Below, piece by piece: positions 6,874 to 17,200 of a stretch of 42,455 bases of DNA (positions are counted from its first letter, which is position 1; the number at the start of each line of letters is the position of its first letter). The stretch is from Hyphomicrobiales bacterium (lineage in GTDB: Bacteria; Pseudomonadota; Alphaproteobacteria; Rhizobiales; Xanthobacteraceae), in contig JAKFYI010000052.1 in assembly GCA_021730985.1 (NCBI GenBank), forward strand, positions 1 to 42,455. The letters are read 5' to 3'. Position numbers and translations under genes: made by a program. A model generated the notes under the pieces. It made no database searches, was not told the DNA's origin, and saw only the letters and a list, made by a program, of their open reading frames with translations.

Positions 6874-8841
6874 CTACACCGCGACCTTGCCGAGGAAGGA
6901 CTCGACCTCGCCGCGCAGATTGGCGACCGCGGCCTCGACCGTTTTCGACGCGCCGAGGACCGTTTCTGCGGAATTACGCGCGGCGCCTGCGACGCCGGCC
7001 ATTTCGCTCAGCACCGAGGCCGCCATCACGGTGCCCTGCGCGGCGCTGGCCACGTTCTGGGAAATCTCGCCGGTGGCTGCGTTCTGCTGCTCGACCGACG
7101 CTGCGACGGCGGAGGTGAAATCGTCGATCTCGTGCATCCGCGTAGCGATGCTGCGGATCGCCTCCACCGCGCCCGCGGTCGAACCTTGCACGGCCTGGAT
7201 CTGCGCTGCGATCTCTTCCGTCGCTTTGGCGGTCTGCACCGCGAGCGACTTGACCTCCGAGGCGACGACGGCGAATCCGCGCCCGGATTCGCCCGCGCGC
7301 GCTGCCTCGATGGTGGCGTTGAGCGCGAGCAGGTTGGTCTGCCCGGCGATGTCACGGATCAATTTTACGACGGCACCGATCTTCTGTGCCGCTTCCGCCA
7401 GCCCCGTGATCTTGCTGTTGGCGGTTTCGGCCTCGCTCACGGAGGCCCGCACCACTTCGGTGGTGCGGCTGAGCTGCTCGCTGATCTCCGCGATCGAGCT
7501 GGACATTTCGCTCGCCGCCGCTGCGGCGGTCTCGACGTTGGCCGAGGCTTCGTGGGAGGCGCCGACGGCAGATTTGGCATGTTGCGATGTGCGCTCGGAG
7601 GCGCCGAGCAGGTCGCTTGCGGTGTCGCGCATGGCGTTGACGCCATTGCCGACCACGCCGAGCATGCTTTCGACCCGTTGGCGGAACAATGCGAGCGCGG
7701 TGTCGACGGCGGCTCGGCGCTCCTCCTGTTGTTTCAAGGACAGCCGCTGGCGGTCGGCCAGGCGCCGCTCGGTGACGTCCTCGTGGGTCGCAACCCAGCC
7801 GCCGCCGGCGAGCGGCTGATTGACGATAGCGATGAAACGCCCCTTGTCCTCGCGGACATCGGTGATGACCTTGCCCTTGCTGATGCTGCTAAGCAGGTCG
7901 GCGATATACTGGTCCGGGTTGCCGGAAAAGCTTCCAGCTCGGATGCGGTGTTCGAGCAACTCGCGCAGCGCGCTGCCGTGCCGCGCTAAATCCGGCGACA
8001 GCCCGTACATCTCGACGTAGCGACGGTTGCAAAGCATCAGCTTGGCGGCGGGCGACCACATGCAGAGCCCTTGCGACATGTTGTCGAGGGCGGCTTTCAT
8101 CTGTTGTTTGTCGCGCAGGCGGCCATCGACAAACGCGAGCACCAGGGTCATCCACAGGATGGAGATGGCGACGCTCGCGACGGTCACGGCCAGCAACGTC
8201 GCCGAGAGCGAGTGGACGGATCCCGTCCGGGTCGGATCGGGCACGATCTCCACGGCGCCCATGGCAGTGAAATGGTGCAAAACAACCGCCAGCGTGAGTA
8301 GCACGGCAGCCAGCGCGGTCTTCGACCGCCCGCGATAGGTCGCCGCGGTCAGCGCGGCCGCGCTGAGCAGCACGCTGAGCACGATCGAGGCGGCGACGAG
8401 ATCGTACGACCACGATACACGGCCTGGCATCTCGATTGCCCACATGCCGAGATAGTGCATGGAAGCGACGCCGAGCCCGACGATGGCGCCGCCGAGCGGA
8501 GCGCCCCAATTCCGGGGCAGATAGACTGCCGTGGCAGATCCGAGGCCGGTGACTGCGGTTGAGGCCAGCAGCGAGAGCGCCGTGAGTCCGATGCTATAGC
8601 TAAGCCCAATTCCGGGATCGTAAGCGAGCATGGCGATGAAATGCGTCGCCCAGATGCCGCATCCCGCCGCCGCGCCGGCCCCGACGAGCCAGATTTGGCG
8701 CATTCGCACGCCGCTTGCGATGGCACGACTGATGAGGCTGACAGCGGTAAGGCTTGAAAAGAAGCATACAACCCCGGCGATGACGATCAGACGCCAGTCG
8801 TGTTCTTCCGTCAGGCAGGCCAGAACCCGAAACATCCGCAT
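6874..8841 (-). CDS. MHYT-PAS methyl-accepting chemotaxis protein
   Basis: With the start at 8841 the product has 655 residues; the upstream reading to 8949 would be shared with the divergent gene's leader. Residues 1-240 are an MHYT integral membrane sensor with the motifs HFIAM (67-71), MHYLGM (128-133) and HHFTAM (189-194), thought to bind copper and sense O2, CO or NO. Residues ~247-358 are a PAS domain of the NMSQGLCM type. Residues ~370-650 form a chemoreceptor signalling helix pair whose hairpin tip (about 494-536) reads [20 protein letters not shown]. There is no periplasmic ligand domain and no HAMP. It should report a redox or gas signal to CheA/CheW. It shares its MHYT-PAS module with the 14273-19024 gene. 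Confidence 0.88.
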   Translation of the reverse strand: MRMFRVLACLTEEHDWRLIVIAGVVCFFSSLTAVSLISRAIASGVRMRQIWLVGAGAAAGCGIWATHFIAMLAYDPGIGLSYSIGLTALSLLASTAVTGLGSATAVYLPRNWGAPLGGAIVGLGVASMHYLGMWAIEMPGRVSWSYDLVAASIVLSVLLSAAALTAATYRGRSKTALAAVLLTLAVVLHHFTAMGAVEIVPDPTRTGSVHSLSATLLAVTVASVAISILWMTLVLAFVDGRLRDKQQMKAALDNMSQGLCMWSPAAKLMLCNRRYVEMYGLSPDLARHGSALRELLEHRIRAGSFSGNPDQYIADLLSSISKGKVITDVREDKGRFIAIVNQPLAGGGWVATHEDVTERRLADRQRLSLKQQEERRAAVDTALALFRQRVESMLGVVGNGVNAMRDTASDLLGASERTSQHAKSAVGASHEASANVETAAAAASEMSSSIAEISEQLSRTTEVVRASVSEAETANSKITGLAEAAQKIGAVVKLIRDIAGQTNLLALNATIEAARAGESGRGFAVVASEVKSLAVQTAKATEEIAAQIQAVQGSTAGAVEAIRSIATRMHEIDDFTSAVAASVEQQNAATGEISQNVASAAQGTVMAASVLSEMAGVAGAARNSAETVLGASKTVEAAVANLRGEVESFLGKVAV

Positions 8842-8868
8842 CTCGCATGAGTGTATGGTGCGAGTTTC

Positions 8869-8899
8869 TAACGTTAAAATTGCTTTGAGGTTAACGTTC
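8869..8899. promoter_or_regulatory. Paired AACGTT palindromes in divergent intergenic region
   Basis: TAACGTTA at 8869-8876 and TTAACGTT at 8891-8898 are two near-identical palindromes whose AACGTT cores start 23 bases apart. They lie between the start of the chemoreceptor (8841) and that of the divergent TTT binding protein (8950). The arrangement suits a dimeric regulator controlling either or both genes. The regulator is unknown. Confidence 0.4.
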
Positions 8900-8949
8900 G
8901 GTTGCGATTGGGACGAGTCTGTTAATAATGGGTTAAAGGGAGGAACCAA

Positions 8950-9924
8950 ATGCGTGGGTTGAAATCGCTTGGCGTCGTCGTTGCGGTCTTGGAAGCGGTC
9001 ATCGGCGTGCCGGCGGCATCGGCGCAGGCGGACTATCCGAGCCGGCCGGTTCGTCTGATCGTCGGCTTCCCGCCGGGGTCGTCAGCCGACATCGCCGCGC
9101 GCGTGGTCGGCAACCGGATGACGCAAGTGCTCGGCCAGCAGGTCGTGGTCGAGAGCAAGCCCGGCGCGGCATCGAGCATCGCCGCCGCCGAGGTCGCCCG
9201 CGCCGAGAAGGACGGCTACACGCTGTTCATGCTGTCGGCCGCCAACGTCATCAACGAGCAGACCAATCCGAATCTCGCCTTCAACATCGCGAAGGACTTC
9301 GCGCCGATCGCGCTCGTCAACACCACGGCGATCATCCTCGCGGTCAATCCGTCGCTCGGCCTCAACAGCGTCAAGGATCTTATCGCGCTCGCCAAGTCGA
9401 AGCCCGGCGAGTTGAACTACGCCTCGACCGGTGTCGGTACGGTCCCGCATCTGTCAGGCGAACTGCTCGCCGCGCGTGCCGATGTCAAAATCCAGCATGT
9501 GCCATACAAGGGCAGCCCGGAGGCCGCGACCGATCTGCTCGCCGGCCGCGTGTCGATGATGTTCTCGCCGGCATCGGCCGTCATCGCGCAGGGCAAAGAG
9601 GGCAAACTGAAGCTGCTCGCCACCGCCACCGGCACACGTCTCGGCGTGCTGCCCGATCTGCCGACCATGGTGGAGGCAGGCGTCGCCGATTTCGAGACGT
9701 CGATCTGGTTCGGGCTGGTGGCGCCGGCCGGCACGCCGCGGCCGATCGTCGACAAGCTCGCCAAGGCGGTCAACGAGGCGACCGCGGCGCCCGAAGTCGC
9801 CAAGGCCTGGGAGCCGCAGGGCATCCTGCCGCTCAAGGGCGGCCCGGACGACCTCGCCAAGTACATCGCGAGTGAAACCCGGCGCTGGGGCGAAGCCGCG
9901 GCGGCTGCGGGCATGAAGAAGTAG
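8950..9924 (+). CDS. TTT family periplasmic substrate-binding protein (Bug/TctC type)
   Basis: This 324-residue protein is a solute receptor of the tripartite tricarboxylate transporter class, which captures organic acids in the periplasm. It has a signal peptide ending ASAQA, the first-strand motif [30 protein letters not shown] in place of the usual PGAGG loop, [17 protein letters not shown] and the late LPTMVEAG and APAGTP segments. The ribosome site AAAGGGAGGAA is strong. No TctA or TctB membrane gene is nearby. It is followed after 33 bases by a GlcG/HbpS-like gene, probably on the same transcript, and is divergent from the chemoreceptor. Confidence 0.9.
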   Translation: MRGLKSLGVVVAVLEAVIGVPAASAQADYPSRPVRLIVGFPPGSSADIAARVVGNRMTQVLGQQVVVESKPGAASSIAAAEVARAEKDGYTLFMLSAANVINEQTNPNLAFNIAKDFAPIALVNTTAIILAVNPSLGLNSVKDLIALAKSKPGELNYASTGVGTVPHLSGELLAARADVKIQHVPYKGSPEAATDLLAGRVSMMFSPASAVIAQGKEGKLKLLATATGTRLGVLPDLPTMVEAGVADFETSIWFGLVAPAGTPRPIVDKLAKAVNEATAAPEVAKAWEPQGILPLKGGPDDLAKYIASETRRWGEAAAAAGMKK

Positions 9925-9957
9925 TCCCGCAAGAACGAACCGGACAAGGACGAACCG

Positions 9958-10482
9958 ATGGCGAAGCTGCGCGCGGCCGAGTGCCGTGAATTCATCAAGG
10001 CTGTGATCGAAAAGGCGGAGGAGATCGGCGCGCCGGTCGCCATCGCCGTGGTCAACGCCGAGGGTCATCTGCTGGCGCTGGAGCGGATGGACGAGGCGGG
10101 CTTCATCACACCTGAGATCGCCTGGGGCAAGGCGTTCACCGTGGCCGCGTTCCGCTCCATGAGCCCGCGCTTTCCGGACGGGCTGGTGATCCAGCAATGG
10201 TTCAAGGAGCGCAATCCGCAGATGATGATGAATGCCTCGGTGTTCACCGGCGGCAAGATTGTGGTGTCGGGCGGCTGCGCGCCGATCTTCCAGGGCAACG
10301 AAATGGTCGGCTGCTATGGCATCAGCGGCGGCACGTCCGATCAGGACGAGGTGATGGGCCAGTACGCGCGCGCCAAGGTCGGCTGGGCGCACGCGCCCGC
10401 GGTCGACGACGCGCCGCCCGAGGTGCGCAAGCACATCAACGAGATCTACGACCGCGTCGGGCTGTCGGACCGCAAGGTGTAG
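9958..10482 (+). CDS. GlcG/HbpS family protein
   Basis: This 174-residue protein belongs to the GlcG/HbpS (DUF336) fold. Typical parts are PVAIAVVNAEGHLLALERMDEA near residue 22 and GKAFTVAAFR, followed by a Gly-rich end GCAPIFQGNEMVGCYGISGGTSDQD. Relatives bind haem or cobalamin, or sit in glycolate and aromatic catabolic operons with unclear roles. No signal peptide is present, so it is probably cytoplasmic. It is 33 bases downstream of a TTT binding protein, a pairing that suggests a role in handling the imported compound. Its stop lies three bases from that of the convergent gene. Confidence 0.8.
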   Translation: MAKLRAAECREFIKAVIEKAEEIGAPVAIAVVNAEGHLLALERMDEAGFITPEIAWGKAFTVAAFRSMSPRFPDGLVIQQWFKERNPQMMMNASVFTGGKIVVSGGCAPIFQGNEMVGCYGISGGTSDQDEVMGQYARAKVGWAHAPAVDDAPPEVRKHINEIYDRVGLSDRKV

Positions 10483-10485
10483 GCG

Positions 10486-11442
10486 TCAGTTGATCTTCAC
10501 CCCGGACGCTTTCACCAGCGTCGCGTTGATGTCGATCTCTTTCTTCACGAAGGCGCCGAATTGCCCCGTGCTCATCGGCAACGGATCGCCGCCGATGCCC
10601 GCGAGCTTTTCCTTGACCGCGGGATCGTTCAGCGCCTTCACAGTCTCGGCGTTGAGCCTGTCGACGACCGCCTTCGGTGTGCCCGCCGGGGCCCAGAAGC
10701 CAACCCAGAAATCGTATTCGGAATTCGGGAAGCCCGCCTCGACCGTGGTCGGAACGTCCGGCAGCGATGCCGAGCGCCGCGAGCCGGAGACCGCGAGGAT
10801 CGCGAGCTTGCCGGTTGCGACCGGGCCGCGCGCCGCCGGGAGCGGGATGAAATAGAAATCGGTGTCGCCAGCCATCACCGAAGTGACGCCCTCCGGTCCA
10901 CCCTTGTAGGGGATGTGCTGCATCTTGGTGTCGGTGGCGAGGCGGAAGCGCTCGCCGTTAAGGTGCGCCGCGCTGCCGGCGCCGGCCGATGCGTAGTTGA
11001 TCTTGTCCGGATTGGCCTTGGCGTAGGTCACGAAATCCTTGAGCGTCTTGTACTTGTTGGACTGCACGATCATCACGTTCGGCAGGCTCACCAGCGCTGT
11101 GATCGGCGCGAAATCCTTGATCGAGTCGTAGCCCGGGCTTGAATAGGTTGTTGCGACCACCGCGAACGAGGTCGATTGGATCAGCAGCGTGTAGCCGTCG
11201 GGATCGGCCTTGGCGACCGAGCCGATGCCGATCGTGCCGCCCCCGCCCATGCGGTTCTCGATGATGATCGGCTGGCCAAGCTGCTTCGAGAGCTGGTCCA
11301 TCACCGTGCGGGCAACAATATCGGTGCCGCTACCGGCCGAGAATGGCACGACGACGCGGATTGTCTTGTTCGGATAGGCTTGCGCGAGCGCGGCGCTTGC
11401 GCCGATCAGGCAAAGTCCGAACGCCAGAAGAAGGCGTTTCAT
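10486..11442 (-). CDS. TTT family periplasmic substrate-binding protein
   Basis: The 318-residue receptor has a signal peptide (KRLLLAFGLCLIGASAALAQA), then YPNKTIRVVVPFSAGSGTDIVAR, NRMGGGGTIG, DGYTLLIQS, HIPYKGGPEG, LPDVPTTVEAG and APAGTP, the usual order for Bug/TctC proteins. The ribosome site CAGGGAGGAAT is strong. It lies just downstream of another TTT receptor on the same strand, separated by the repeat at 11465-11571, and the two are similar but clearly not a recent duplication. The ligand cannot be predicted; carboxylates are usual. Confidence 0.9.
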   Translation of the reverse strand: MKRLLLAFGLCLIGASAALAQAYPNKTIRVVVPFSAGSGTDIVARTVMDQLSKQLGQPIIIENRMGGGGTIGIGSVAKADPDGYTLLIQSTSFAVVATTYSSPGYDSIKDFAPITALVSLPNVMIVQSNKYKTLKDFVTYAKANPDKINYASAGAGSAAHLNGERFRLATDTKMQHIPYKGGPEGVTSVMAGDTDFYFIPLPAARGPVATGKLAILAVSGSRRSASLPDVPTTVEAGFPNSEYDFWVGFWAPAGTPKAVVDRLNAETVKALNDPAVKEKLAGIGGDPLPMSTGQFGAFVKKEIDINATLVKASGVKIN

Positions 11443-11464
11443 TTTATTCCTCCCTGTATCAGCC

Positions 11465-11571
11465 CGTGTCCCGGGCGAGCGAAGCGAGACCCGGGACCCA
11501 GCTTTCCTTTTTAACCGGGATCCCGGCTCGCGCTCCCCGGATCAAGTCCGGGGTCGCTTGGCCGGGACACG
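11465..11571. repeat. Intergenic palindromic repeat, possible terminator
   Basis: The outer arms CGTGTCCCGG (11465-11474) and CCGGGACACG (11562-11571) are perfect inverted copies. Inside are a second hairpin, CCCCGGA (11535-11541) with TCCGGGG (11547-11553), and the arm GGGCGAGCGAAGCGAGACCC. It resembles dispersed repeats of Rhizobiales. Its position between two same-strand receptor genes suggests it could weaken read-through. Confidence 0.6.
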
Positions 11572-11578
11572 AGATCGC

Positions 11579-12541
11579 TTACTCAACCCGGATGTTCGCA
11601 GCCTTCGCGACCACCGTGTTGTTCTCGATCTCCTTCTTCACGATGGCATCGAACTGCGCCGAGGTGACCTGGAATAGATCGGCGCCGAGCGCCTTCAGCT
11701 TGTCGCGCACCGTCGGCGCCTCGAGCGCCTTCTTGACCTCGGCGTAGAGCTTTTCCTTGATCGCGGCCGGCGTCTTGGCCGGCAGGAACACGCCGGCCCA
11801 GAAGTTGTACTCGGCCTGCGGATAGCCGGCCTGCGCGACGGTCGGCAGGTCCGGCAGCGACGAGGCGCGCGACGCGTTGCTGACCGCCAGGGCCTGAAGC
11901 TGGCCGTCCTTCATGAGCGGCAGCGCGTTGACCAGCGGCGAGAAATAGAAGTCGGAGCGCCCCGCGATCACTTCGGTCATCGCCTCCGGTGCGCCCTTGA
12001 ACGGCAGGTGCACCGCGTCGAAGCCGCCGGCCTTCTTGAACAGTTCGCCGTTCAGGTGCGACGAGTTGCCGGCGCCGGCCGACGAGTAGTTCGCCTTGCC
12101 CGGATTGGCCTTGGCCCAGTTCACGAAATCGGAGAGCTGCTTGTAGCCCTTCTTCGAGTTGAACAGGATCACCACCGGCATGTTGCCGAGCGGGATGATG
12201 GCGGAGAGATCGTTCACCGTGTCGAGCGGCATGGCCGCGCGCACCGCGGGCGAGACCGTGTGCGTCGAGGAGTTGACCAGGATGGTGTAGCCATCGGGGT
12301 CGGCCTTGGCGACCGCGTTCATGCCGATGGAGTTGCCGGCGCCGGGGCGGTTCTCGATCACGACGGTCTGGCCGACCTGGCGCGACACCTCGTCGAACAC
12401 AATGCGCGCCATCACGTCGGAGGCGCTGCCGGCGGTCAGCGGCACCACGACCTTGATGGACTTGGTTGGCCACGCCTGCGCGAGAGCCGGGCTCGCGAGA
12501 GCCGTCAAAGCCAGAGTGATCGCCAGACCGAGCCGCCGCAT
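11579..12541 (-). CDS. TTT family periplasmic substrate-binding protein
   Basis: Starting at 12541, directly after GGGAGGACGGC, this 320-residue receptor has a signal peptide (RRLGLAITLALTALASPALAQA) followed by WPTKSIKVVVPLTAGSASDVMAR, NRPGAGNSIG, DGYTILVNSS, HLPFKGAPEA and LPDLPTVAQAG. The first binding loop reads TAGSASD rather than the common PGGxxD, which may alter ligand choice. A start ten codons upstream (12571) would put charged residues before the signal peptide and is rejected. It is followed by the 10486-11442 receptor. Confidence 0.9.
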   Translation of the reverse strand: MRRLGLAITLALTALASPALAQAWPTKSIKVVVPLTAGSASDVMARIVFDEVSRQVGQTVVIENRPGAGNSIGMNAVAKADPDGYTILVNSSTHTVSPAVRAAMPLDTVNDLSAIIPLGNMPVVILFNSKKGYKQLSDFVNWAKANPGKANYSSAGAGNSSHLNGELFKKAGGFDAVHLPFKGAPEAMTEVIAGRSDFYFSPLVNALPLMKDGQLQALAVSNASRASSLPDLPTVAQAGYPQAEYNFWAGVFLPAKTPAAIKEKLYAEVKKALEAPTVRDKLKALGADLFQVTSAQFDAIVKKEIENNTVVAKAANIRVE

Positions 12542-12667
12542 GCCGTCCTCCCATTTCCAATTGCGCGGCATCTTAATGGCTGGCCGCGCGCCGCCGCAAC
12601 AGCGCGGGCTGCGTCAAAATCGGGCAGCGATCCGTGATCGGAGGTGCCGAAGCCGCGACATGTCCGG

Positions 12668-13144
12668 TCAATCCGATGCCGGCGGCTGCAGGTGATGCCG
12701 GTTGTGTTCCAGAATCTTGTCGTAGCGCTCGCGGGTTCGCGTCACGCCCATGCAGATCGCCATGCGAACGGTCTCGGCATCCGCCATTGTCGATTCGAAG
12801 ATGCTGCGCTCGGGCTCGGCCGTGGGCTTTTTCAGCGGACTGGCGAAGTCGTGCCATGCCTCGAAGGGCCGGTTCGGCCAGGCGCGCTGCACGGAGGCGG
12901 TGAGAGGCGTCTCACCGGCAAAGCTGACCCGAACCCGGATGCGGCCGCCGATCTGGTTCATCTTGACGACTTCGACGATGCCCTCCTTGCCGCCCGGACA
13001 TTGATAGGAAATCGGCAGGAACGCCTGCGGATCGACGCCGGGCTGGTACAGCAGCAGCGGCAACTCCGGCGCAGCGATCACCGTTTCGAGCAGGACCCAC
13101 GAACCGGCGAGGGCGATCACAAGATATTTCGCGCCTCGCCGCAT
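12668..13144 (-). CDS. Exported or membrane-anchored hypothetical protein
   Basis: A 158-residue protein with an N-terminal hydrophobic segment (residues 6-24, YLVIALAGSWVLLETVIAA) that is a signal peptide or anchor. The rest is soluble, with YQCPGGKEGIVEVVKMNQIGGRIRVRVSFAG followed by a helical, charged end. Two Cys are present, in YQCPGG and AICMG. I recognise no family. It stands alone between a TTT receptor and the fumarylacetoacetase-type gene, all on the minus strand, with about 50 bases to its upstream neighbour. Confidence 0.6.
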   Translation of the reverse strand: MRRGAKYLVIALAGSWVLLETVIAAPELPLLLYQPGVDPQAFLPISYQCPGGKEGIVEVVKMNQIGGRIRVRVSFAGETPLTASVQRAWPNRPFEAWHDFASPLKKPTAEPERSIFESTMADAETVRMAICMGVTRTRERYDKILEHNRHHLQPPASD

Positions 13145-13193
13145 CGCTTGCCTCGCCTGCCGCCGCCACCCGAACCGGAGGCGGCGCGAATGG

Positions 13194-14120
13194 TCACGCT
13201 ATCCTGTTGGTCAGCGTGCCGACGTTCTCGACCCAGACCTTGGTGACGTCGCCGGCTTTCAGGAACTCCTTGCGCGCCGCGCCCACGCCGGCCGGCGTGC
13301 CGGTCAGGATGACGTCACCCGGATGCAGCGTGATGCGCGACGAAAGCTGCTCGATCTGCTCGGCCAGCGTGAAGATCATGTCGGAGGTGTTGGAGTCCTG
13401 CTTGATGACGTCGTTGACCCACAGTTTGATGCCGAGCTTCTGCGGATCCTTGATGTCGCTCGCCGGAATGATTCCGGGTCCGAGCGGGCAGGCGTCGTCG
13501 AAGCACTTCTGGCCGACCCAGTCCCACTTGAACGGCGATGAATCGGGAAGCTGGTTGCGCTTGCCGAGATCGCGCGCCGACAGTTCGTTTGCCACCGTGT
13601 AGCCGGCCACGTAGTCGAGCGCCTTGGCGAGCGGCACGTTCTTGGCGGTCTTGCCGATCACCGCGCCAAGCTCGGCCTCCCAGTCGATCGCCTTGGAGGA
13701 GGTGGGCAGCTTCACCGTCGCCTTGTCGCCGGTCACCGAGCGCGACGCCTTGATGAAGTGCCACGGCTTGAGGCCGACCTCGTGCGGGTCCGGCGCCGGC
13801 GGAATGCCCTGCAGGTTCGCCATCTCCAGCATGTGGTCGGAGTAGTTGGCGCCGGCGCAGTAGATCGCGGAGGGCCACAGCACCGGCGCGAGCAGCCTGG
13901 TGCGCGCCAGCGGCCGGCTCTTCAGCTTGCTTTTCGCAGCGGCGGCGGCGGCCTTCTTGAGCGTGCCCTTGGCGGACGGCCAGTCCTGCAGGATCGCCAG
14001 CACGCTGGCGTAGCCAGCCTTGCGCGTCAGCGCGGCGGCGTCGAACAGCTTGTCGCCGACCGCGATTCCGGCGCGCGGCCCTTTGTCGGATTGATAGGAC
14101 ACGAGCATGTAGCTGGGCAT
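13194..14120 (-). CDS. Fumarylacetoacetate hydrolase family protein
   Basis: The 308-residue protein matches the FAH/HpcE group, divalent-metal enzymes that hydrolyse or decarboxylate beta-keto acids in aromatic breakdown. Evidence is AGANYSDHMLEM near residue 90, the metal-binding AIDWEAELGAVIG around residues 140-150, YTVANELSARDL, and near the C-terminus the signature LHPGDVILTGTPAGVG. The start at 14120 follows CAGGAG at good spacing; the reading from 14192 adds 24 unsupported residues. There is no signal peptide. The exact substrate is unknown. Its neighbours, organic acid receptors, fit a catabolic role. Confidence 0.87.
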   Translation of the reverse strand: MPSYMLVSYQSDKGPRAGIAVGDKLFDAAALTRKAGYASVLAILQDWPSAKGTLKKAAAAAAKSKLKSRPLARTRLLAPVLWPSAIYCAGANYSDHMLEMANLQGIPPAPDPHEVGLKPWHFIKASRSVTGDKATVKLPTSSKAIDWEAELGAVIGKTAKNVPLAKALDYVAGYTVANELSARDLGKRNQLPDSSPFKWDWVGQKCFDDACPLGPGIIPASDIKDPQKLGIKLWVNDVIKQDSNTSDMIFTLAEQIEQLSSRITLHPGDVILTGTPAGVGAARKEFLKAGDVTKVWVENVGTLTNRIA

Positions 14121-14272
14121 GGCAAAGGGCTCCTGGATAGGACGTTTGTTCGATCGCGGGGTGGCAGCCTGACACAGTGAGCACCTCCGCAAAAGCGGGT
14201 GCCCATGATTTCGGCAAAGGTTCGTCTTGGAGCGCGGCGGCCCGCTTGCGCCGGGATGCGCGGCGGTGGCGC

Positions 14273-17200
14273 TCAGCCCGCCAGCGCGGTGCGGGGCTTT
14301 TTTGCCGGCGTCTTGCGCGGCGCGCCGATCAGGGCCGCGTACTCGTCGATCGGCATCGGGCGGCCGATCAGATAGCCCTGCACCTCGTCGCAGCTTTCGT
14401 TCGCGAGGAATGCGAGCTGGGCTTCCGTCTCCACGCCCTCGGCGAGCACCGGCAGCCCCAGGCCGCGGCCCAAGCCGATGACCGCGCGGATGATGGTGGC
14501 GGACTGCGGGTTGGATTCCAGGTTGGAGATGAAGGCCCGGTCGATCTTGATCTTGTCGAACGGGAATGCCTGCAGATAGGACAGCGAGGAATATCCGGTG
14601 CCGAAATCATCCATCGCGATACGCACGCCCAGCGCCTTGAGCCTGCGCAGGATCGATACCGCCCGTGAGAAATCGCCGATCAGAACGCCCTCGGTGATTT
14701 CCAGTTCGAGCCGCTGCGGCGGCAGTCCGGTTTCCAGCAGCACCGTATGCACCATCGCCACCAGGTCGCCGTGGCGGAACTGCACCGGCGACAGGTTGAT
14801 GCCGATCTGCAGGGGCTTGGCCCATGACGCCGCTTCCCGGCAGGCTTCGCGCAAGATCCACTCGCCCATCGGGACGATCAGGCCGCTCTCCTCCGCCATC
14901 GGAATGAAGGCGCCCGGAGCAACGGTGCCGCGAGAGGGATGCTTCCAGCGCACCAGCGCCTCGAAGCCGATGATCTCGCCGCCGATCCGCGCCTGCGGCT
15001 GGTAGTGCAGCGCAAGCTCGTCGCGCTCGATCGCCGATTGCAGATCCTGCTGCAAGGCGCGGCGGTCGCGCAGGCGTTCGTCCATCGCCGGTTCGAAGAA
15101 GCGGTAGGCGCTGCGGCCCTCTTCCTTGGCGCGGTACAGTGCGGCATCGGCGTTGGCGACCAGTTCGGCGGCATCCTTGCCGTCGGCCGGGAAGATCGAA
15201 ATGCCGATGCTGCAGCCGGTTCGCACCTGATGGCCGTCGATCTCGAACTCGGCTGCCATGACGGTGAGGATCTGCTCGGCCAGCGCTTCGGCTGCGGCCG
15301 GTTGTTCGCCGTCGGTCGAAATCACGGTGAATTCGTCGCCGCCGAGCCGCGCCACGAAGGCGCCGCCGGCGGCCGATTGCAGGCGCCGCGAAATTTGGCG
15401 CAGCAGGCCGTCGCCGATGGCGTGGCCGAACACGTCGTTGACCTCCTTGAAGCGATCGATGTCGATCGACATCAGCACGAACGAGTTGCCGTCGCGGCTG
15501 GCTGCCTCCGTGGTCGAACCGAGGCATTCGTTGAAGGCTGCGCGGTTGGGCAGGTCCGTCAGCGTGTCGTGGAACGCCATGTGCGCGACCTGCGCCTCGG
15601 CGCGCTTGCGGTTGGTGCGGTCCTCGATGACGGTGAGGAGGTACGCCATCTCGCCTTGCTCGTCGCGAATCGGCGTGCGCGCCGTGGTCACGATGCGCGG
15701 CCCGGTGCCCGGCGTCGTGGTGGGATGCTCGTCGTAGAATTGGGATTCTCCGGTGCGCAGCAGCGTGCGGTCGTGCTCCGCGATGAGCTTTGCCGTCGCC
15801 GGCTCGAACACATCCTCCGAGAGCTTGCCGATCATGCTCTCGCGCGGAATGCCGAAGTACTTCTCGCCGGCGCGATTGACCAGTGCGTAGCGCAGTGTCC
15901 GGGCGTCCTTCACGACGATGGTGGCCGGCACGTTCTCGATCACCGTGGTTGCGAACGCCTGGCTGCGGTCGCGTTCCTTCTCGGCGCGGCGGCGCTCGGT
16001 GATGTCCTCGTGCGTTACCACCCAACCGCCGTTCGGGGTGGGCTGGCTGAACTTGGCGATCACGCGGCCATCGGGCGTCTCAAACTCGGACGTGGTGGCC
16101 GTGCGCTTGTGCGTCATGTGGTCGATGAGTTCGTTGGCATAGGCCTCCGGATCGACCGAGAAGAAACTGCCGCTGGCGACGCGAGCCCGCACAAGTTCGC
16201 GAACCGTGCTGCCGGGCTTCACCACGTCGGCGGAGAGGCCGTACATCTGCAGATATCGCTCGTTGCACACCACCAGCCGGCCTTCGGCGTCGAACAGGTT
16301 GAGGCCTTGCGTCATGTTGTTGAGCGCGGTGTCGAGCTGCATCTTCTGCTCGCTCATCAGGGTCTCGGCGCGCTGCTGCTCGGTGATGTCTTCGATGGTG
16401 GAAACCCATCCGCCGGCCGCCATCGGCTGCACCACGATGCGGTGAGTGCGGCCTTCGCCGACGCGGGAAATCCGGGTCAGCGTCTTGTTCTTGCGGATCG
16501 CGTCCATCACCGTGACGCCGTACTGCTCGGGATCGCCGGCGAAGTCGCCTGCCGCCTTGCGGCGCTTCAGCAGCTCGACGAAGGGGAGGTCCCGCAGCGT
16601 TTCGGCCGGGATGCCGACGATCTCGGCGTAACGCGGGTTGAACAGCGCGACACGGCCCTCCGCATCGAACATGCACAGGCCCTGCGACATGTTGCTCAGC
16701 GCGGCGTCAAGCTGCATCTTTTGTTCGCGCAGCCGCTCCTGAGCGATGCGGCGGTCGGTGATGTCCTCGATCGTCGCGACCCAGCCGCCGCCGGGCATCG
16801 GCTGCCGGACCACCTGGTGAACGCGGCCGTCGCCGCGCTCCACGACGCGGGTATCGCCGCGGCCCTCGTACATCGCCCGTATCACCGAAGCCGTCAGCTT
16901 TTCCGGATCGCCGAGAAAATGCCCGAGTTCCTTGCGGCGCTGCATGAGCTGCAGGAACGTGCAGCCGCGCAGGAACTCCGCCGTCACGGCCATCATCTCG
17001 GCGTAGCGCGGATTGAACACCACGACGCGGCCTTCCGCGTCGAACATGCACAGGCCTTGCGTCATGTTTTTGAGCGCAGTGTCGAGCTTGATTTTCTGAT
17101 CGCTGGCCTCGCGCTCGGACTGGCGCCGCTCGGTGATGTCCTCGTGGCACGACACCCAGCGCCCGTCCGGCATCGGGCGGTTGTGGATCGAGATGGTGCG

